The notes under the pieces: generated by a model
Database searches by the model: none
Seen by the model: only the letters and a program-made list of their open reading frames with translations
Told to the model about the DNA's origin: nothing
Source of the DNA: Bolinopsis microptera
Taxonomy: Eukaryota > Ctenophora > Tentaculata > Lobata > Bolinopsidae
Length of the DNA stretch: 60,000 nt
Assembly (NCBI RefSeq): GCF_026151205.1
Contig: NC_087084.1
Coordinates: forward strand, 5,389,538-5,449,537
Direction of reading: 5' to 3'
Part shown: positions 54,602 to 60,000 of the stretch, piece by piece
Layout: each line of letters starts with the position of its first letter
Numbering within the stretch: position 1 is the first letter of the stretch
Program-made: the position numbers and the translations under genes

Positions 54602-55278
54602 ATCCAACCGCCGATTTCCAGAAACCTCCTTTTGGGACCGCCTAAAATGCCAAAATATGTCAAAAATGTGTCAAAAGTGCTTAAAAACCTTATATTTTTG
54701 AGTGGCATTTAAGCACTAAAAAACGGCAAATTTGTGATCTTTATTATGAAATTAAACGTCCAGCTTATATAATATGAAGCCAGGGTTCTGACTGATTATG
54801 ACTTAAAGGTTCAGTTTATCCCACCCTATTATTATTCACTCAATATTCAATAAACGTATCAGATTTAATTTTATAGCGTTATAATTTGATTATAAATGAT
54901 CAATCCTTTATCATCCATCATCCAATAATGATTCTTCCGACCAAAAATGGATTATTTCTTTCCGATAATTCATCAGTCAGTCAGTTTACTCATATTTTGT
55001 TTTATCAATATCTTTAGAAAGGTGCAAAATTTGTTGTAATCTTTTTAATTTATCCCATTTTCTTAAACACAAAGTATTGTCTAACTTTACCTGTATTTTA
55101 TAAAGATAAAATGAAGATGAAGAAACACATTTTTCTCGATCGGACAGTGTATGCTAAAAATATTACTATTAGGTTACAACCTGGCTAAATCAATTTTTAT
55201 GTCACGGGATTTCTTCTGAACAATATTTTCAACTGTTCAGTGTTCAAATTACCTTAACATATGTTTGTTTGTTTATAG

Positions 55279-55398
55279 AACCCGTCCCCAATCTCGTATC
55301 GGAAAATTATCCAACTCAATTCTGAGTGTAATTACGGAGTTACGGGTGGTACCTGCAGCAGAGGCGTTTATTATGATTCAGCATTTATTACACCTTAA
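55279..55398 (+). CDS. Putative terminal exon, 39 codons
   Basis: After the acceptor TTGTTTATAG the segment is open in phase 0 to TAA, encoding NPSPISYRKIIQLNSECNYG and VTGGTCSRGVYYDSAFITP. The codon pattern and two Cys look protein-like. It could be an alternative last exon to 54569-54601. The family is unknown. Confidence 0.3.
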   Translation, partial: NPSPISYRKIIQLNSECNYGVTGGTCSRGVYYDSAFITP

Positions 55399-55414
55399 CT
55401 TATTGGTACGCATA

Positions 55415-55730
55415 TCCTACTATATATAAAGCGAGACGATATATATGGATGTGTTTATCCGTACCATTTTACTGACACCACGGCATCAACTTTAACGCAA
55501 CTTTCCGCAAAAACCGTAAAAGATATACAATTGAAACGTTTTTGACTGGGTCAAATGCTTTAATGGCCTCCAAATCAACATGAAAAAATGAAAAATAGGC
55601 CAAGGAATAGGAGTTTTAGAGCCCAAAATTTGAACCCCCAAGTGGTGTCAAAAACGCGAATTAAATAGGTAATAATTATTTAGTCTCTTGAGTCTTGACA
55701 CTATTTTAGGGTTATACGGGTTCCTGCTAG
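55415..55730 (+). mobile_element. Non-autonomous Helitron-like repeat, copy C
   Basis: It starts TCCTACTATATATAAAGCGA after A and ends GGGTTCCTGCTAG before T. It is full-length relative to copy A (316 versus 323 bp) and in the opposite orientation. Confidence 0.62.
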
Positions 55731-56226
55731 TACATATAAAGCAAAGTAATTCCCTTCGGCTATAACAAAGTAAGTTCCCTTTGTTAAAGGCTTGACCATC
55801 GGCCTCATTGGACTGTACAGGGTGGTGTAAGACAAAGAGTGGGTTTGTGGTTAGTGGAGTATCGATAATGTATGGCAATATTTATAATAATGATGGTCAT
55901 TGTTCCTCCAAAGGGTGAGTTGCTTGGTGGAGCATTTATAATGTAAGATAATTTCTATAATTATAGTCCTTGTACCTCCAGACCAGTGGTTACCATGATT
56001 ATTATTGATATGCAACCTGGACGCTTCGACGGATTTGAAGGGTTTTAATCAATTTGCTTCGTTCTACATATCTATATCGCTTATTAACCTTGTCTCTATA
56101 GCTATATCACAATCATAAAATTGTATTTTTGGTGCTGCCATTTAATGATTTGACTTTGTGCTTACTAGTAGTGTACTTTTAATTTGAATGGCACATTGAA
56201 TATAACGAAATCAATATTATTAAAAT

Positions 56227-56539
56227 TCGAAAGATTATTTTTGTATGTCTGTTTGTATGTCTGTACGACCGCCCACGTGCAAATAAGATAATATGAAGTT
56301 ACACAGTAACCATGGTAACGGTGTTGAACGCGCACATGCACGTGCAAAGATTTGCGAGCGACGTTTTGATCAGTTTGTGGTTATATTTACTTATTTATTT
56401 ACGTTGTGTGGAGTGTGTTACTGTTTCACATATTAATCGGCTGTATCTTCGGTTGTGACAGATACTTTTTGATGCGATAAAAACTTACTGCCAAAGAATA
56501 CTTATATCACCCACCTCCCTGTGACCACGGGCTTTCGAG
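56227..56539 (+). mobile_element. Second Helitron-like repeat family, copy D
   Basis: It shares TATGTCTGTACGACCGCCCA, CACGTGCAAAT, TAACCATGGTAACGGT, ATCGGCTGTATCTTCGGTTG and the terminal CCTCCCTGTGA...GGGCTTTCGAG with copy E. Ends are approximate. Confidence 0.55.
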
Positions 56540-57093
56540 TATAGTATAAACTATAAACTACTCAAAAACCGAAATTCATAATTCCAGGAATGAGGTATAC
56601 GATATTGTGGTAGTACATAATTTCTCAACTTCTCAATTATATTTAAGTATTTATATATATAACCCGCTCTCAACTCACAATCGTTGTTTTTGTTGAAAAA
56701 TTGTGTTCCTGATCGAAGGTGGTATAATATCACGATTCTAATTTTTAAGTTTAATGCAACAATTAAACGACGCAGCGTGAGCAAAATTTTCAAAATCGGA
56801 GCAGATCATAAATTACAAATACAATCGGAGTCTTTCTTCCTAAAGTGTCGTGCATTAGAATTTAGAAAACGTGCATGAATGAATGTCACCGGTTTGATCA
56901 TTTCAGAGACCAGGTTTCAATTGGTAAATGGCGGTGGAAGCCCTATAAGTATAACGTATTTATCAGAAGCACTACTATTAGTATTGTATAACGGTGGTAC
57001 CGTTAATTGCGATGATGATTTAAGTGATAACTCCGCGAGTGCCATATATGCACAAACTGATGGGTTTTAGACTATGCTACTATTAATTATAAT

Positions 57094-57396
57094 TCGGAAG
57101 ATTATCTCTGTATGTCTGTCTGTATGTCTGTACGACCGCCCACGTGCAAATTACATAGGAAATAGGAAGTTGCATAGTAACCATGGTAACGGTGGTGAAC
57201 GCGCACGTGCACATGCACAGATTTGTGAGCGACATTTCGATCGGTTTTGTGGTAATTATACGTTGTATTCAGTTCGAGCTACATTTTAATCGGCTGTATC
57301 TTCGGTTGAGATGGATATTTTTAATGCGATAAAAACTGACTACCAAAGAATACTATTAAGCTATTACCCTCCTCCCTGTGATCCCGGGCTTTCTAG
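57094..57396 (+). mobile_element. Second Helitron-like repeat family, copy E
   Basis: Direct-orientation copy of D, 0.56 kb downstream, ending CCCGGGCTTTCTAG followed by T. Start TCGGAAGATTAT. The sequence between D and E is unrelated. Confidence 0.55.
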
Positions 57397-57514
57397 TTAC
57401 TCTATAAAATTAATTTATAAAGTGACGCTGGCAAAATAATCATATAAATTAAAAATCATCGTGAGACTTTTTTTCATTTTAAGCTTAATATAACCTTGAC
57501 CTCGTACAGGGGTA

Positions 57515-59435
57515 CACCCTTGCATGTACAGCAGCAAACCGAATTCTTGTCGAGAAGGCGCGAATTGCTCACGATCATTTTCTGACCTCTGTTTTAAAAA
57601 GTCTTAATTCTGTATGCGCATGAACTTTGAATATTCATTTAATGAATTTAAGTTCGTTCTAGAATTTATTTGTAACTTAAGTAATACCAAAAGATGCTGC
57701 ATCAACGCTGATTTTTATTATCTCATTCATTGCCTTGATTTCTTCTTGACCACGTCAAATAACAATAAATTTGTGCTAGTCAATATTCAATATAAATATA
57801 ATAATGATTTTTGTCGATGAAAATGTCAGCAAATTGCAAAAATGGCAAATAGGGTTTTGTCATATTTATTTTACACAGGGCATATTTCCAACTGCTCTTA
57901 AAACTGCACGCGTAATCCCTATCCACAAGGGAGGTAGTAAGACAGATGTCACTAACTATAGACCCATATCTCTTCTTAGCTCATTCTCAAAAATTTACGA
58001 AAAGTTAATGCACACTAGAGTCCTTGAATTTCTTGATAAAAACGGCTCTCTGTTCGAAAGCCAATACGGCTTTAGACCGGGGATGTCATGCGAGCATGCT
58101 CTTCTTAATGCACAGAACTCTATCCTTCATTACCTTGGCAGGAAACAAATTGCGGTGCTCCTACTGTTAGACTACTCCAAAGCTTTCGACCTACTTGAAC
58201 ATAAAATTTTGCTTAAAAAACTGGAACACTACGGAATTAGAGGTATAGCACTAAGCTGGTTCGACTCCTATCTTCACGATCGTCATCAGTTCGTCACAGT
58301 CAACGGGGTTGATTCCAGTCCCAAGACGATCAATTATGGTATTCCTCAAGGCTCTATTCTGGGCCCCCTACTCTTCGTCATCTATATAAACGACCTCCCC
58401 GGAATCTCAGACCTGGCCAAGTTCATACTTTACGCCGATGATGCAAATATTATAGTCACGGGCCATAACGAGGAAGAAATTCAAAGTAAGCTCTCCATGA
58501 TTGCAACACTTCTAGTGAATTGGGTAAGTAGCAACGGGCTTTCTTTAAACCTGAAGAAGACCCACTATATGGTCTTCAGTAACCGTAAAGTAGATTATTC
58601 CAAAATAAGTCTCAACATATCTGGAACAAACATTGAACGGGTTACTGAGGCACGGTTTCTGGGTGTTATAATTGATGAGAAACTAACATGGTGTAAACAT
58701 ATCACAGCGGTAAGATTAAAAATGAGTAGGTACATAGGCATCATGTTCAAATTAAAACGACATCTGCCCCTAAAAGTGCGACTACAACTCTACCATAGTT
58801 TTATTGAGGCACATGTTAACTACTGCTCGTTAGCCTGGGGATTCGCGGCAAAATGTCACATTGAGACATTATTCCGTAGACAAAAGCAAGGAATGCGGAT
58901 GGTTATGCCAGGATATGTAAATTACTTTTACAAAGACGGCAAATTGCCAGCTCACACCAGAGAAGCATTCTGCAAATTTGAGATTTTGACAATACACGGC
59001 ATCATCGTAAAGAATGCGCTTACATTAATGCACCGCATGAAGCACTTTCCTAACACAGTACCTGTATCAATTAGAAATTTGTTTCCAGATAACATACCCA
59101 CGCATGGTTCAAATCATGAGAACAGTAGCGAATGGCTGGATACGTACAATAACCGATGTTTCAAAGCATCCATCTTTTTTAAAGGACCTTTACTAGCTCT
59201 AACAGACACCAACAAGAACATCACGTCCCTACCTAGCTTATTTTCAATAAATATTTACAAATCGAACGCAAAACGCGTGCTTCTTGAGCAACAGTCAACA
59301 CTAGCTAACTCAGAGGACAGCTGGCCAGCATTTCTGCTACACAACGTACCTGGTTTGAGGAAGTCCAATAGATGAGGGATGATTGAGTAATACAGCGACC
59401 AATAATCGCTAAATCATGACATCATATCATAACAT
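57515..59435 (+). mobile_element. LINE of the CR1/Jockey group, 5'-degenerate
   Basis: The segment from about 57525 encodes a short in-frame remnant (NRILVEKARIAHDHFLTSVL) followed by stops, then the intact reverse-transcriptase frame. After the stop a short 3' end carries ATCATA/ACATA tandem repeats (59420-59445), a tail type seen in CR1-like elements rather than poly-A. Confidence 0.7.
57804..59375 (+). CDS. LINE reverse transcriptase (ORF2 fragment)
   Basis: 523 codons without interruption. RT motifs: TARVIPIHKGGSKTDVTNYR and PISLLSSFSKIYEKL (motifs 0-2), LLDYSKAFDLLEHK (motif A, catalytic Asp 123), GIPQGSILGPLLFVIYINDL (motif B), ILYADDANIIV (motif C, YADD 210-213), LSLNLKKTHYMVFS (motif D) and FLGVIIDEKLTW (motif E). 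The thumb/C-terminal region has LYHSFIEAHVNYCSLAWG. The upstream apurinic-type endonuclease expected in this group is not present in frame, so the copy is probably immobile. The first Met (57804) is just where the open frame begins and not a true start. Confidence 0.88.
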   Translation: MIFVDENVSKLQKWQIGFCHIYFTQGIFPTALKTARVIPIHKGGSKTDVTNYRPISLLSSFSKIYEKLMHTRVLEFLDKNGSLFESQYGFRPGMSCEHALLNAQNSILHYLGRKQIAVLLLLDYSKAFDLLEHKILLKKLEHYGIRGIALSWFDSYLHDRHQFVTVNGVDSSPKTINYGIPQGSILGPLLFVIYINDLPGISDLAKFILYADDANIIVTGHNEEEIQSKLSMIATLLVNWVSSNGLSLNLKKTHYMVFSNRKVDYSKISLNISGTNIERVTEARFLGVIIDEKLTWCKHITAVRLKMSRYIGIMFKLKRHLPLKVRLQLYHSFIEAHVNYCSLAWGFAAKCHIETLFRRQKQGMRMVMPGYVNYFYKDGKLPAHTREAFCKFEILTIHGIIVKNALTLMHRMKHFPNTVPVSIRNLFPDNIPTHGSNHENSSEWLDTYNNRCFKASIFFKGPLLALTDTNKNITSLPSLFSINIYKSNAKRVLLEQQSTLANSEDSWPAFLLHNVPGLRKSNR

Positions 59436-60000
59436 AACATAACATAGGACGACAGCAAACACACAATAAACGAGCAGTAATAAACAACGTTCGCTTAATG
59501 GACTGACATATTTCAGCATATTTTTCACTGCCAAAGCGCTGATAACAGCAAGCCTTACCCCACTCCGCGCGGCTTTTTAATGCACTAAATCTTAAAAATA
59601 ATTCTCGCGATAAAATGTTCATCGTCACGCTTGAAAATTTCTAGAAATTAGAATAGCCGTATATTATAACAAACTATAGCAAGCAGAATTAAAAGATAAA
59701 AGGTTCTGGGACTTGAGTGGTACAAATAAAATGAAAAGCATGCTAATCATGCTCACGTACTGTAATGTGTCGAGAGTTTTTTTTTAATTTTTACTATTTG
59801 ACAAAATAATTGATCTTTTTAGTGTGAGTGTGATTTCAACTTTGAGTTTGAAAATATTTTGAAACGACTTTCGATATTATTGATTATTATATTTAATAAA
59901 CTGTCTCAAAGCCCTTAGAGGTGGCTCTATACGGGTCTTTACAACAACAACATTTGCTATTTCCGCTATTACCACCATATTATGACGATTACAGATTAAC
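59436..60000. other. No gene recognised
   Basis: AT-rich sequence after the LINE. The 68-codon minus frame at 59422-59628 has no recognised motif. Confidence 0.5.

Overview
The window is eukaryotic and animal. It is AT-rich, with introns that obey GT-AG, and I could build three multi-exon genes whose intron phases agree at every junction, plus one intronless gene. The mix of retroelements (a restriction-like-endonuclease LINE with a C-terminal CCHC finger, CR1/Jockey-like LINE tails, and a retroelement family I associate with cnidarians and other marine invertebrates) suggests an early-branching or marine invertebrate, most likely a cnidarian. This is inference; no species is claimed.

Layout. 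(1) Positions 28-13557, minus strand: the 5' two thirds of a Discs-large (DLG/SAP97-type) MAGUK scaffold gene. Twelve coding exons encode an L27 domain, PDZ1, PDZ2 and PDZ3; the SH3-guanylate kinase part lies beyond the left edge. Its fifth coding intron holds an antisense 833-codon retrotransposon ORF (7842-10343). (2) About 13.6-25.1 kb: no host gene recognised. This is a transposon graveyard with LINE fragments (15.7, 18.7, 19.6, 21.0 and 22.5 kb), Helitron-like copies, two hAT-like elements with perfect 8-bp target duplications, and a GC-rich structured region at 17-18.1 kb. (3) 25318-35420, plus strand: a complete gene for the DNA polymerase delta accessory subunit POLD3 (11 exons, about 495 aa) with two PIP boxes. 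Its fourth intron contains a 4.1-kb near-perfect inverted repeat. (4) 35.4-41.2 kb: no gene recognised. It holds a polypyrimidine tract, a CpG-containing segment with two identical CArG boxes, and a 1.1-kb satellite of a 20-bp unit. (5) 41212-45449, plus strand: a seven-exon gene for a 374-aa C2H2 zinc-finger protein of unknown function. Its last intron carries an intronless antisense gene for a membrane-anchored CAP/SCP protein (43944-44777). (6) 45.5-60 kb: mostly non-coding, with several MITEs, Helitron-like copies, possible orphan 3' exons near 54-55 kb, and a CR1/Jockey-like LINE reverse transcriptase ORF (57804-59375).

The genes are not an operon and do not obviously work together. DLG organises cell polarity and junctions, POLD3 serves replication, and the CAP protein is secretory or membrane. 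The most interesting signals are the giant inverted repeat, a 5S-rRNA-like segment in a LINE 3' tail, the repeated exact CArG 10-mer, and nested insertions whose order can be read from target-site duplications.
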